Origin: Psychrobacter immobilis
Lineage (GTDB): Bacteria; Pseudomonadota; Gammaproteobacteria; Pseudomonadales; Moraxellaceae
Assembly (NCBI RefSeq): GCF_904846225.1
Contig: NZ_CAJGZJ010000019.1
Location: forward strand, 1-57,250
DNA length: 57,250 nt
Direction: 5' to 3'
Every line of letters begins with the position of its first letter. Positions within the stretch are counted from its first letter, which is position 1. A model generated the notes under the pieces. The model saw only the letters and a list, made by a program, of their open reading frames with translations. It did not search any database and had not been told where the DNA came from. Positions 1 to 7,740 of this stretch are shown here, piece by piece. The translations under genes and the position numbers were made by a program.

Positions 1-77
1 ATGCTAGATGCTAGATGCTAGATGCTAGATGCTAGATGCTAGATGCTAGATGCTAGATGCTAGATGCTAGATGCTAG
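1..77. repeat. Tandem heptamer array, 11 copies of ATGCTAG
   Basis: Eleven perfect copies of ATGCTAG run from the first base to 77, so the array probably continues beyond the window. Read on the moaA coding strand the unit is TAGCATC, and the first TAG is the moaA stop codon. Because 7 is not a multiple of 3, three successive copies place TAG in all three frames. All copies visible are identical. Confidence 0.97.
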
Positions 78-1174
78 CCACCAATAATCGATAGATTGTG
101 CATGATGCCACTATTAGAGTCGTGTAAGTGATGATGCTCAGGTTTGATCGGCATGAAACTATGTAAGGTATTGACCAACCCTGCGACATTATTTTGCTGT
201 AGATGTGGTCGAATATCATAATTACCTTGATCAAATAAGCACAAATGCACCTTGCCCTGACTGCTGACCCGCAAACGGTTACACGTATCACAGAAGTGTG
301 CGGCATATGGTGCAATCATACCGATGCGACCTACATAGTTTTCATGACTATACTCTACTGCTGGACCGTCAGAGCTGCCTCGTTCATGTGGCTGCCAACC
401 CTGTTCTAGTAGATAATCGATGATAACATCAGACTGAGCATGCTGAGCAAAAAACAAGTCACTATTGTCGCTGGTCTGCATAAATTCGATAAAACGATAA
501 GTGACGGCTCTGTCTTTGACGTAGTCAATCGCTTGCAACAAGTTTTCAAAGGCCGTTTCTGCCATCAGGATACTATTTATCTTAAGCTTAATATCGGTAG
601 TCGCAAGCAATGTATCCATGTCAATGAGCAATTGCGGCAAAGTATTAAAACCCGTCATTTTGTGAAAGGTCTCAGCATCAAAACTATCCATGCTAATGTT
701 AAGCTGGTCCAATCCAGCCGCTTGCCAACCAGCTAAATGCTTGCCCAGCTTATAGCCATTGCTAGTCATGGCAACGGTTTCGATGCCGTTGGTTTGTTTG
801 ATGGTTTCAATAATCTCAACAACATCACGGCGAATAGAGGGCTCACCCCCTGTGATTCTGACCTTTTTGGTGCCTACTTGCGCAAAGCCGCGTATCAACG
901 TGGCAATTTCAGGAATGCTTAGCTCATCATCAGGGCGCTTGCCTTGGTAGCCATTAGGCAAACAGTATTCGCAGCGAAAATTACAAAAATCGGTAATGGA
1001 CAGACGCAGATAAGTCAGACGACGGGCAAAGCCGTCAGTCAAAGGCTGATAATGTTCGCTTGCTTGTTCTGTAGGCGCCGCTACAGATGACGGTATGTTA
1101 TCCTCGAATATAGCAGGCGCTGAGGTAGGCGAGTACAGTTGCACACGGTCTATTTCAAATTTAGTATCACTCAT
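74..1174 (-). CDS. moaA: GTP 3',8-cyclase MoaA (radical SAM, molybdenum cofactor step 1)
   Basis: MoaA converts GTP to 3',8-cyclo-GTP, the first step of molybdopterin synthesis in the cytoplasm. The radical-SAM cluster motif CNFRCEYC is visible, followed by the SAM-binding GGEP. A second iron-sulfur site shows as CDTCNRL and a later cysteine in HLCLF. The protein ends in Gly-Gly, the conserved MoaA tail, and the stop codon is the first unit of the heptamer array. I place the start at the ATG of MSDTKFEID. An in-frame GTG 15 bases upstream is possible, but GGTGG sits at a suitable distance only from the ATG. A weakly conserved N-terminal extension of about 45 residues precedes the barrel. moeA lies upstream on the same strand, 255 bases away. 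Confidence 0.96.
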   Translation of the reverse strand: MSDTKFEIDRVQLYSPTSAPAIFEDNIPSSVAAPTEQASEHYQPLTDGFARRLTYLRLSITDFCNFRCEYCLPNGYQGKRPDDELSIPEIATLIRGFAQVGTKKVRITGGEPSIRRDVVEIIETIKQTNGIETVAMTSNGYKLGKHLAGWQAAGLDQLNISMDSFDAETFHKMTGFNTLPQLLIDMDTLLATTDIKLKINSILMAETAFENLLQAIDYVKDRAVTYRFIEFMQTSDNSDLFFAQHAQSDVIIDYLLEQGWQPHERGSSDGPAVEYSHENYVGRIGMIAPYAAHFCDTCNRLRVSSQGKVHLCLFDQGNYDIRPHLQQNNVAGLVNTLHSFMPIKPEHHHLHDSNSGIMHNLSIIGG

Positions 1175-1304
1175 ATTTATTGCCACCACTATTGCTTACT
1201 ATAAGCCTTACTTTATGATTCGCGTTTAGCCTATCGTTATAAGATTGGTTTTCATTTTTTCTTTAATTTTTCTTCAATTTTTCTATAGCCATCTGATATG
1301 GAAT

Positions 1305-1369
1305 TAGGGCGTGTCATTATTTAGATTGTGAGGCTTAAAATGAGATAAATTACAGTCAAGCAAGGAAAA
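1305..1369. repeat. Degenerate or truncated copy of the TA-flanked MITE
   Basis: TA followed by GGGCGTGTCATT opens a stretch that matches the complete MITEs at 2800 and 29366 read in reverse orientation. The clearest shared block is AATGAGATAAATTACAGTCA near 1340, followed by a related AAGCAAGGAAAAT. Similarity then stops, and no matching right inverted terminus is present before moeA ends at 1430. It is either a decayed copy or a chimera with another repeat, since the next bases (TTATACCA) resemble the repeat at 3060. Confidence 0.6.
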
Positions 1370-1429
1370 TTTATACCAATAGCGCATTTAAGCTCATATA
1401 ACTGTTTTATTTTCAGCTGGCTATATAAC

Positions 1430-2725
1430 TTAAGTATATAGCCAAGGGAAAGGCTGCACAGTAACGATACTGTTTGCTGAAACATTACCACTGTCTTTAT
1501 CTAAAACAACAAAACAGTTGGCGCGGCTAAGTTGTTTTATTCTATGTGATTGCTGGCCTGAGAAGCACTCGACTTGGTAACTGCCTATTTCGTTTTGTGA
1601 TAAAAATCCCCGCTGAAAGTCTTTGCGACCGACTGACTTCCTGACGTCATTAGTGAGTGTTGCTTTGATTTTCAGCTGCATAGGCTGTTCTGCTAAAGGC
1701 GCGCCTGACATCTGCCACAAGGCTGGTATCACAAACTGTAAAGCGCCGACTACCGTGGACAAAGGATTGCCCGGTAGACCAAAATACAGTACTGGCTTAT
1801 CAATGTCTTTACTCAATTCGCCAAACACAAATGGCTTGCCTGGTTTCATCGCCACTTTATAGTGGTTAATCTGTCCTAACGTCTCAATCACAGTGGTCAA
1901 AAAATCATAGTCACCAACCGACACGCCAGCCGTTGAAATCAGCACATCACAGTCTTGCATGGCTTCATTGACTGCGGCAGTCGTCTGCTCTAAATTATCA
2001 GGAATGATGCCATAATCACGAATACTGATGGGTAGATCAGCCAGTAAACTCTTAAGGGTTGGTGTATTAGAATTATATATTTGCGCCAAGCTTGTCAGCT
2101 CATCACCAATGGCAACCAGTTCATCCCCTGTGGCCAATATGCCTACCGTAAGTGGCTGAAATACGCTGACTTGACTGACACCCAAGTTTGCCAATAAGCT
2201 AATATCAGTAGGATTGATGCGCTTACCTATTGATAAAACGGCTTCACCCGACTCAACTTCTTCACCTTGTCTGCGTATATTGCTATCGATCTGCGCCGTT
2301 TGTGCTAGCGTTATGGTGTAAGGTTGTGACTTATCAATGGTACTCTTTATTTCAGCAAAGTTCGTGTTTTCTTGCATGATGACCGTGTCACAACTGTCTG
2401 GTACCACTGCACCCGTAAAAATGCGAACGCCCTGACCCGCTATCAGCTTGCCAGTATAAGCACTACCCGCCTGTGACTCGCCAATGATTTCGATAATACT
2501 ATCACTTGATAGCTCGCTACCTTGAGTAATCGCGTATCCATCCATCGCCGATACATTTTGTCTTGGCACATCAAACGCTGAGGCAATATCTTGAGCCAGT
2601 ATCTGATGACGGCTTTTTAATAGATCGCAGGTATTAATCGCTCTTTTTTGTAGCGGAAAGTCGTTCTTATTATAGCTGTCTACACGATCCGTTATCGCAG
2701 CCTGCAATTCTTCCATGGTAATCAT
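1430..2725 (-). CDS. moeA: Molybdopterin molybdotransferase MoeA
   Basis: MoeA inserts molybdate into adenylylated molybdopterin, the last step of Moco synthesis. The 431-residue length is normal for the family. Visible family marks include the N-terminal DVPRQNVSAMDGYA segment, the GEVESG-like turn in domain III, the MPT-binding block TGDELV near residue 210, TAGVSVGDYDF near residue 290, and PGKPFVFG followed by GLPGNPLS. Together with moaA downstream on the same strand it forms a partial Moco locus; moaB, moaC, moaD and moaE are not in the window. The start shown is an ATG; a second ATG three codons in is also possible. Confidence 0.95.
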   Translation of the reverse strand: MITMEELQAAITDRVDSYNKNDFPLQKRAINTCDLLKSRHQILAQDIASAFDVPRQNVSAMDGYAITQGSELSSDSIIEIIGESQAGSAYTGKLIAGQGVRIFTGAVVPDSCDTVIMQENTNFAEIKSTIDKSQPYTITLAQTAQIDSNIRRQGEEVESGEAVLSIGKRINPTDISLLANLGVSQVSVFQPLTVGILATGDELVAIGDELTSLAQIYNSNTPTLKSLLADLPISIRDYGIIPDNLEQTTAAVNEAMQDCDVLISTAGVSVGDYDFLTTVIETLGQINHYKVAMKPGKPFVFGELSKDIDKPVLYFGLPGNPLSTVVGALQFVIPALWQMSGAPLAEQPMQLKIKATLTNDVRKSVGRKDFQRGFLSQNEIGSYQVECFSGQQSHRIKQLSRANCFVVLDKDSGNVSANSIVTVQPFPWLYT

Positions 2726-2799
2726 AAGGCAACACCCTGTTAGTCGTTATTATTATTCGTATTTAAAAAAATCTTGTCTAGCATTAATCATTCGCAGAC

Positions 2800-2972
2800 T
2801 AGGGCGTGTCCTCAATTCAAACGATTGTATCTAAATGGGCTAAAAATGGTTAAATTTTGCCAAACATTGTCAAATAGCTGATTGATATCTCGATATTATT
2901 TGCGCTATTTTCCTCGTTTGACGGTAATTTATCTCATTTTTATTACCTTTTTTAGAATGAGGACACGCCCTA
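2800..2972. mobile_element. 169-bp MITE with GGGCGTGTCCTCA inverted repeats and TA flanks
   Basis: The element runs from GGGCGTGTCCTCA at 2802 to its exact reverse complement ending at 2970, with TA on both sides. It holds no open reading frame. A second copy of the same length lies at 29366-29538, with about seven base differences by eye. TA target duplication and perfect termini are typical of miniature elements mobilised by IS630/Tc1-mariner-type transposases; the transposase source is inference. It lies in the gap upstream of moeA. Confidence 0.88.
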
Positions 2973-3059
2973 AATTGCTTGTACCAATACTATTTATTAA
3001 TCTCTGCTTTAACTGTAGTCAGTTTACGCTAATTGCAATAGTGTAATTTCTGCAATAGT

Positions 3060-3162
3060 GTATAGTCAAAGAATAATAGATTAGCTACAGTACTGCTGGG
3101 ATGAATTTTTTGAAGCCTCTGTCTGCTTAGGCACAGCAAGCGAGGAAGATTTATACCAGCAG
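3060..3162. repeat. Dispersed ~100-bp repeat, copy 1
   Basis: This stretch aligns along about 100 bases with the reverse complement of 36361-36461. The most conserved core is GCCTCTGTCTGC followed by AGGCACAGCAAGC. Both begin with TATAGTCAA and share CTGGGAT in the middle. It has no coding capacity and no terminal repeats that I can define. Confidence 0.8.
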
Positions 3163-3246
3163 TATCTGATGTATCGATTTAACTTTTCGATCATTATAGT
3201 TTTCACCATTTCGATAAATCTCTTAAAAAGCAGTCATAGAATAAAG

Positions 3247-3277
3247 CAAAAAAGCACCTTGTTAAGGTGCTTTTTTG
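3247..3277 (-). terminator. Rho-independent terminator downstream of the lytic transglycosylase gene
   Basis: A perfect stem pairs CAAAAAAGCACCTT with AAGGTGCTTTTTTG across a three-base loop, with T-runs on both strands. It lies about 105 bases past the stop of the minus-strand gene ending at 3382 and could work in both directions. Confidence 0.9.
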
Positions 3278-3381
3278 TTGTACTTATAAGGTCATAACTT
3301 TAATAATACCAGTTAAAACCTCCGACTAAAACAGCCCTATCAAAACCAGTGGATACTAAAAAACAGCGTCAACAATCGACT

Positions 3382-4683
3382 TCACCATGATGCTAAAGAA
3401 GACGCACTACGCTGAGTGATAAAGCCATCTGGAGTCTGACCGTTATCTCCTTGCCAGCGTTGGAATGCCATACGGGTGTTAGTACCAACGACGCCGTCAG
3501 CGCCTTTAGTATCATAACCCGAGCTGGTCAAACGCTGCTGTAAATTGCGTACTTGAGACGTCGATAATGGACGCTCATAGCGCGGCCATGATTTTTGCAA
3601 ACCACCTTGTCCAGCAAGTGCTTTGCCCAACAAACTGACACCCAACGCATAACTAGAAGAGTTGTTATAGACTTTAATGACATCAAAGTTTGGACTGAGT
3701 AGTAGCACTGGGCCATCTTTTCCAGCAGGCAACCACAGCTCCATCTGAGTGTTCGCATCCAAGTATACATCGGCTATCGTATCGACACCCATAGCCGCCC
3801 ATCTAGCCGCTGGTTGCTTGCTACCCACCACTGAATAATCAAATGAGGCAGGAAGCGTTACTTCATAAAATGGCGCTAGACCACGAACCCACCCTGAATT
3901 GCTCAGATAATTGGCAGTAGATGCCAAAGCGTCGCCTGTGGCCCAAGGGTTGCGGTGACCATTGCCATCGCCGTCCACGCCCTGTTTGAGCCAAGTTTCA
4001 GGGATAAACTGGGTCTGTCCCATCCCGCCTGCCCAAGAGCCATCAAGCTCTGACCAAGACACATCTCCACGTTGCAATAACGTCGCAAGCGATAATAGCT
4101 GAGTTTCAGCAAATTCTTGACGACGACCATCATAAGCAAGGCTTGCAAGAGAGCTTGGCAAACTGCTATTCCCAGTCACAGCGCCATATGACGACTCCAT
4201 ACCCCATATCGCCGCGACAATCTCTGCATTGACGCCATACTGTGACTCTAACTGCGATAAAAATGCGCGTTGCTCGGCAAACTTACGCTTACCAGTGCCT
4301 ACTCGACCGTCTGATACAGCAGAATCCACATACTCCCATGGCATTTTAGAAAACTCTGGCTGTCCTGAGTCGAGCGAAATAACTTGCTGATTTAAGTAAG
4401 CCAAATCAAGCAAACGACGAACCGTCGCAGCATCATGGCCTGACGAAATTGCACGCATAGAAAAGTCTGACTTCCAATCAGAAAAGCTATTATAACTTGG
4501 CTTGGCAACAGGCTGCGGCTTGACAACTGGGCGCGGCGTTGGCTTTACTTGAATGGTTTGAGTCTGCGTGATCTCAACATTGCCTTGACGAACCGGTTTG
4601 CTCTGTTTTTGCATTGCCTGTTGGCTCGTACACCCGACCATCACTAAGGCAGGAAAAAGGGCGATATATTGTTTTTTTAACAT
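3382..4683 (-). CDS. Lytic murein transglycosylase, MltB family, lipoprotein
   Basis: It should cleave peptidoglycan glycan strands, releasing 1,6-anhydromuropeptides, while anchored to a membrane by lipid. A lipoprotein signal with lipobox VGC ends at Cys18. A Pro/Val-rich linker follows (about 40-62), then an SLT_2 (MltB-type) catalytic domain (about 65-365) with the likely catalytic glutamate at E163 in GMESSYG. The substrate-groove motif GGMGQTQFIPETW is present. A peptidoglycan-binding domain closes the protein (about 372-430, with DGVVGTNTRMAFQRWQ). It is downstream of the NlpD-like gene on the same strand, and the terminator at 3247 ends the transcript. The exact paralogue cannot be settled from sequence alone. 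Confidence 0.92.
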   Translation of the reverse strand: MLKKQYIALFPALVMVGCTSQQAMQKQSKPVRQGNVEITQTQTIQVKPTPRPVVKPQPVAKPSYNSFSDWKSDFSMRAISSGHDAATVRRLLDLAYLNQQVISLDSGQPEFSKMPWEYVDSAVSDGRVGTGKRKFAEQRAFLSQLESQYGVNAEIVAAIWGMESSYGAVTGNSSLPSSLASLAYDGRRQEFAETQLLSLATLLQRGDVSWSELDGSWAGGMGQTQFIPETWLKQGVDGDGNGHRNPWATGDALASTANYLSNSGWVRGLAPFYEVTLPASFDYSVVGSKQPAARWAAMGVDTIADVYLDANTQMELWLPAGKDGPVLLLSPNFDVIKVYNNSSSYALGVSLLGKALAGQGGLQKSWPRYERPLSTSQVRNLQQRLTSSGYDTKGADGVVGTNTRMAFQRWQGDNGQTPDGFITQRSASSLASW

Positions 4684-4788
4684 TATAAAAATCTCAGGTA
4701 TGAATAAGTAAAGTGGCTCAGATATTATAGTGACTCAAATAAAATGATTGAATTGTGGCCTAAATCAATCAAAAGAATCGCGTCAAAC

Positions 4789-5595
4789 TTAACGCCCCAA
4801 TACCGCACGTGGGTCGATAGGATTGCCATTTAAGCGCACTTGGAATTCCAAACCTACTTGATTGGTCTGGCCACTGCTACCCATATTTGCGATACGCTGA
4901 CCACCTTGTACGGTGTCACCTTCTTTGACGAGTAACTGGCTATTATGAGCATAGGCGGTAATATAGTTATCGCTATGACGAATCATAATAAGGTTGCCAT
5001 ATTCTGGTAGACCATTGCCTGAGTAAAGCACCGTTCCAGACTGACTGGCAAGCACTGGATCACCAACATTACCAGCAAACCACATACCCATATTGCCCGC
5101 TGCTGCATCGAAATTGCGAGTTACTTGATTGCGAGTCGGATATTCATAGCCTGAGGTTGCGTTGGCCGTTACTTCGTATACAGGGGACTGTGAGCTATTA
5201 TTGGGCGTACTCGTCACAGGAGTCGTATAGGTTGGCTGTGACACTGTCGGTGTAGACGCGTTGTAGCGGTTATTATTGGCGGGCGTGCCTTGACCTTCCC
5301 ACAGCTTCAGCCATTGACCGCTATAGATTGTATATTTACTGTCTAAGCCATTGAGCGCGCCAATTTGACGGTAATTGAGACGATAACGCTCAGAGATTTG
5401 GCTGACCGTATCGCCACGCTGTACACGATGATAGTTAGGAACGCCTTGGGCGTTGGTGATAATCTTAGGACCAACTTGGTTGGCGGTCTGATAAGTAGGC
5501 TTTGTGGCACAGCCCACCATCGTTAACGTTGCTACTGTCATAGTGCCAATCAATGCCACTGTTACAAAGCGCGATCCAGCGATAAGCTTCTTCAT
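4789..5595 (-). CDS. nlpD: NlpD-like lipoprotein: LysM plus degenerate M23 domain
   Basis: Likely an envelope lipoprotein that activates a cell-division amidase rather than cutting peptidoglycan itself. From the chosen start (MKKLIAGSRF) a lipoprotein signal runs to a lipobox VGC, then a LysM domain (VQRGDTVSQI), a Ser/Thr/Pro/Asn-rich linker and a C-terminal M23 fold. Zinc ligands expected in active M23 enzymes are missing: the region equal to HxGxD reads GMWFAG, and the last HxH-type motif reads LEFQVR, as in E. coli-type NlpD. I prefer the ATG at 5595 because AGGAAAC lies just upstream; a GTG 30 bases further up also has a possible AGGAG. surE is upstream, the usual surE-nlpD order. Confidence 0.88.
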   Translation of the reverse strand: MKKLIAGSRFVTVALIGTMTVATLTMVGCATKPTYQTANQVGPKIITNAQGVPNYHRVQRGDTVSQISERYRLNYRQIGALNGLDSKYTIYSGQWLKLWEGQGTPANNNRYNASTPTVSQPTYTTPVTSTPNNSSQSPVYEVTANATSGYEYPTRNQVTRNFDAAAGNMGMWFAGNVGDPVLASQSGTVLYSGNGLPEYGNLIMIRHSDNYITAYAHNSQLLVKEGDTVQGGQRIANMGSSGQTNQVGLEFQVRLNGNPIDPRAVLGR

Positions 5596-5740
5596 ACAAG
5601 GTTTCCTATTCTTTATGTGACTCACAAACTCCTTGTGCTACCCACAAGCATTTTGCTAAATTTTATATCATTTAATATGGGATAAGCACCATCACAAATA
5701 GCTTGATAGACCATACTTCCCCGCATCTTCTGTTCATAAT

Positions 5741-5801
5741 AATCTTTTGCTACTAAATAATCTTGTGCTACTACTCACCCTCTGCTACTAGCTACTACTA
5801 A
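5741..5801. repeat. Short imperfect repeats with four GCTACTA copies
   Basis: The surE-nlpD gap contains AATCTTTTGCTACTA and AATCTTGTGCTACTA 18 bases apart, then two more GCTACTA units. I see no gene or clear regulatory meaning. Confidence 0.6.
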
Positions 5802-5830
5802 CAGTGGAACTCATCTCTACTGTCGTTAAC

Positions 5831-6757
5831 TTATAACAATAACGCCGAAAGCGTCTCTATTGTGGCGGCTGGCGTATGATGTAGCCTTACTGGTGATAGA
5901 CTAATATAACCCGCTGCCACCGCTTGGTGATCTGTCAACTGTACGGCAAGTGGCTGAACACCTTTTTCGTAGACCGTTTCTTGAGGCACTATTTTTTGAG
6001 AGACCGTTTCTTGAGAGACTGCTTGCTGAGATAACGCTTCACAATCTAACCCATCTTGCGCTAATAGTGAGCCATTTTCATTACTGTCGGGCAATTCATA
6101 CGGGCGTTTACGTAAGGATAACCAGTATGCCTCTCGTCCCCGTGGATCAATGATATGGTGCACAGGACGTGCAATCTGTCTGTGTCCTAAAGACGTTATT
6201 TTTCGACCTTTGATATCGTCAGCACTATCAACATCAGGAATGTTAACGTTTAATACGTGATAGGGCAAATTTTTGCAGGCATCTAATATTGGCGTTTCTA
6301 TTAATAATTTGACAATCTCATCTGCCGCCATTCGATAATGACTTGCCTGCTCTTGCCCATCACCCTTGGCACCGCCGCCCACTAGCGAGGTCGCAATAGC
6401 GGGTATGCCAAAAAGCTCTGCTGTCAACGCTGCGCCAAAAGTGCCCGAAAATAAAACGTCTTGACCCAGATTGGCACCTGAATTAATACCCGTAATCACA
6501 CAGTCGAAGTGCGTATGGCGATATAGCTCATTTAATGCTAAATAAACACAATCAGCAGGTGAGCCATTGACAGCAATAAAGCCAGAAGCCAATTGGTGCG
6601 TATATAATGGCGTTGAGATACTCAAGGCACTAGCGCAGCCACTTTGCTCATCATTTGGCGCAACCACCACTACCTCTGCGATAGTAGACAAAGCTTGATA
6701 CAGTGCCAATAATCCCGGAGCATACACGCCATCATCATTACTAATTAAAAATCTCAT
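5831..6757 (-). CDS. surE: 5'/3'-nucleotidase SurE with a pentapeptide-repeat insert
   Basis: SurE is a metal-dependent nucleoside monophosphate phosphatase linked to stationary-phase survival. The metal-site motif ISNDDG is at residues 5-10, NGSPADCV at 64-71 and TGINSGANLGQD at 89-100, all intact. At 308 residues it is longer than the usual roughly 250. The excess is mostly at about 222-272, including five near-repeats of a five-residue unit ending in Val (SQQAV, SQETV, SQKIV, PQETV, YEKGV; residues 243-267), just before the conserved C-terminal AVAAGYISLSP. The insert lies in the region that forms the extended arm of SurE oligomers in known structures, so it may alter assembly; that is inference. 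nlpD follows downstream. Confidence 0.95.
   Translation of the reverse strand: MRFLISNDDGVYAPGLLALYQALSTIAEVVVVAPNDEQSGCASALSISTPLYTHQLASGFIAVNGSPADCVYLALNELYRHTHFDCVITGINSGANLGQDVLFSGTFGAALTAELFGIPAIATSLVGGGAKGDGQEQASHYRMAADEIVKLLIETPILDACKNLPYHVLNVNIPDVDSADDIKGRKITSLGHRQIARPVHHIIDPRGREAYWLSLRKRPYELPDSNENGSLLAQDGLDCEALSQQAVSQETVSQKIVPQETVYEKGVQPLAVQLTDHQAVAAGYISLSPVRLHHTPAATIETLSALLL
5957..6031 (-). repeat. 15-base minisatellite inside surE (five units)
   Basis: Five degenerate 15-base units encode SQQAV, SQETV, SQKIV, PQETV and YEKGV. At the DNA level the 15-mer AGACCGTTTCTTGAG (plus strand) occurs at 5971 and again at 6001, exactly two units apart. Changes of unit number would keep the reading frame. 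Confidence 0.85.
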
Positions 6758-7305
6758 TTGTGCTCAATATATGTCTGTTTAACCGTCTGTCTACTTGTTA
6801 ACTTTATCATTTTAAACTTGGTATAATTAGCCTCGTCAATAACAGCCATCATTTTTCATGGACGTTTGACTGGCCAAATAACGCCAGTATAAACAGTGAA
6901 AAAGACGACGATACAGACATCATAAAATAGACTTAAATTGATCTTAAACTGATATAAAAAGGCTATGAATCTGGCCGATTATACCCTAATAGTAAGCTGA
7001 TACGAACCCAGTGTTTGCTCATAATTTATATGATGTATTATTTTATTAAAGGCGTTATCTTTATCTACAGCGAATCTGTAAAAGTGAAACGACAAGTTCT
7101 CACTTTACATTAGACAACAACGTACAACAATATAAACTTATACGTTTATGCTGACGTAACTTATGAGCATATGATGCTGATATGTTGCTAAAACATAGGT
7201 TTGGCTCACAAGACATCTACACATAAGTCAATATTTTATGTGACTTTTATTTTTTTACCCATTAACATATGACCATTAAACAAAGATAAGCGAGTGTGAT
7301 ACTGA
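6758..7305. other. Gene-free divergent region between surE and the secreted-protein gene
   Basis: This 548-base stretch lies between divergently transcribed genes and must carry promoters for both. I see an extended -10 on the plus strand at 6819-6827, about 480 bases before the next start codon, and a small hairpin ACTGGC/GCCAGT near 6869. No convincing ORF or tRNA is present. The long leader could hold a small RNA; see findings. Confidence 0.5.
6819..6827 (+). promoter_or_regulatory. Possible extended -10 promoter element TGGTATAAT
   Basis: TG-G-TATAAT matches the extended -10 consensus exactly. No good -35 hexamer sits 16-18 bases upstream, which extended -10 promoters can tolerate. Transcription would start near 6834 and run right toward the gene at 7306. 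Confidence 0.4.
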
Positions 7306-7740
7306 ATGAAAAATCAATCGATATTATCTATAGCTTCTGTGATAGCAAAGACCGCCTCAAAAGTTGGTCTTGCAGGACTGATAACGTCTATTGCCATGCT
7401 TTCTCAAGCATCTTTCGCGGCGAATAATCCTGCGACAACCATTCCTCTAGACATGTCTGGTATCAACGTAACCAAACATGAAATTGCGGTTATGCAAGTG
7501 TTATCAGAGATATGCCCGTCAATGCTCGCTGGCAAACAAAAACAGCGTTTTTATAAATCTTATAACGTACAGCTTCATGAATTGATGCCGTCTTTAGAAG
7601 ATCCAAAAGCCGCTATCCAATATCTATCAACTCAGCAAGATTATCGTCAGATACTACAAGGCATTCGTAACTGGACGATGAGTTTCTCAAAACAGGACAA
7701 CAAAGCCCTGTGCGAAGATTTGGCAGATGCTGAGTATTGA
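7306..7740 (+). CDS. Small secreted protein of a Moraxellaceae-type family, function unknown
   Basis: The 144-residue product starts with a long signal peptide, ending with the likely cleavage site SFA-ANN near residue 39. The mature part is small, mostly helical by composition, and contains two cysteines (in SEICPSML and ALCEDL) that could form one disulfide in the periplasm. The VLSEICPS segment resembles, from memory, a family of small periplasmic proteins in Acinetobacter and Moraxella (named MCR_0457 in some annotations); I could not check this. The ribosome binding site is weak. It is a single gene, with the terminator at 7965 beyond it. Confidence 0.75.
   Translation: MKNQSILSIASVIAKTASKVGLAGLITSIAMLSQASFAANNPATTIPLDMSGINVTKHEIAVMQVLSEICPSMLAGKQKQRFYKSYNVQLHELMPSLEDPKAAIQYLSTQQDYRQILQGIRNWTMSFSKQDNKALCEDLADAEY

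Larger units (their letters stand above)
2726..3381. other. Gene-free stretch between moeA and the lytic transglycosylase gene
   Basis: This 656-base gap holds one complete MITE, one copy of a second dispersed repeat (3060-3162) and a strong terminator (3247-3277). A 12-base direct repeat, TGCAATAGTGTA, occurs at 3034 and 3052. I see no convincing coding region. Confidence 0.7.

Noticed and set aside
1..77. Tandem array as a CRISPR
   Set aside because: The unit is 7 bases with no spacers, so it is a simple tandem repeat.
440..736. Open frame of 98 codons on the plus strand opposite moaA
   Set aside because: It is antisense to a clearly conserved gene, has no recognisable domain and no good ribosome site.
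1175..1429. Molybdenum cofactor riboswitch upstream of moaA
   Set aside because: I could not find the conserved Moco RNA hairpins; the gap mainly holds a MITE fragment.
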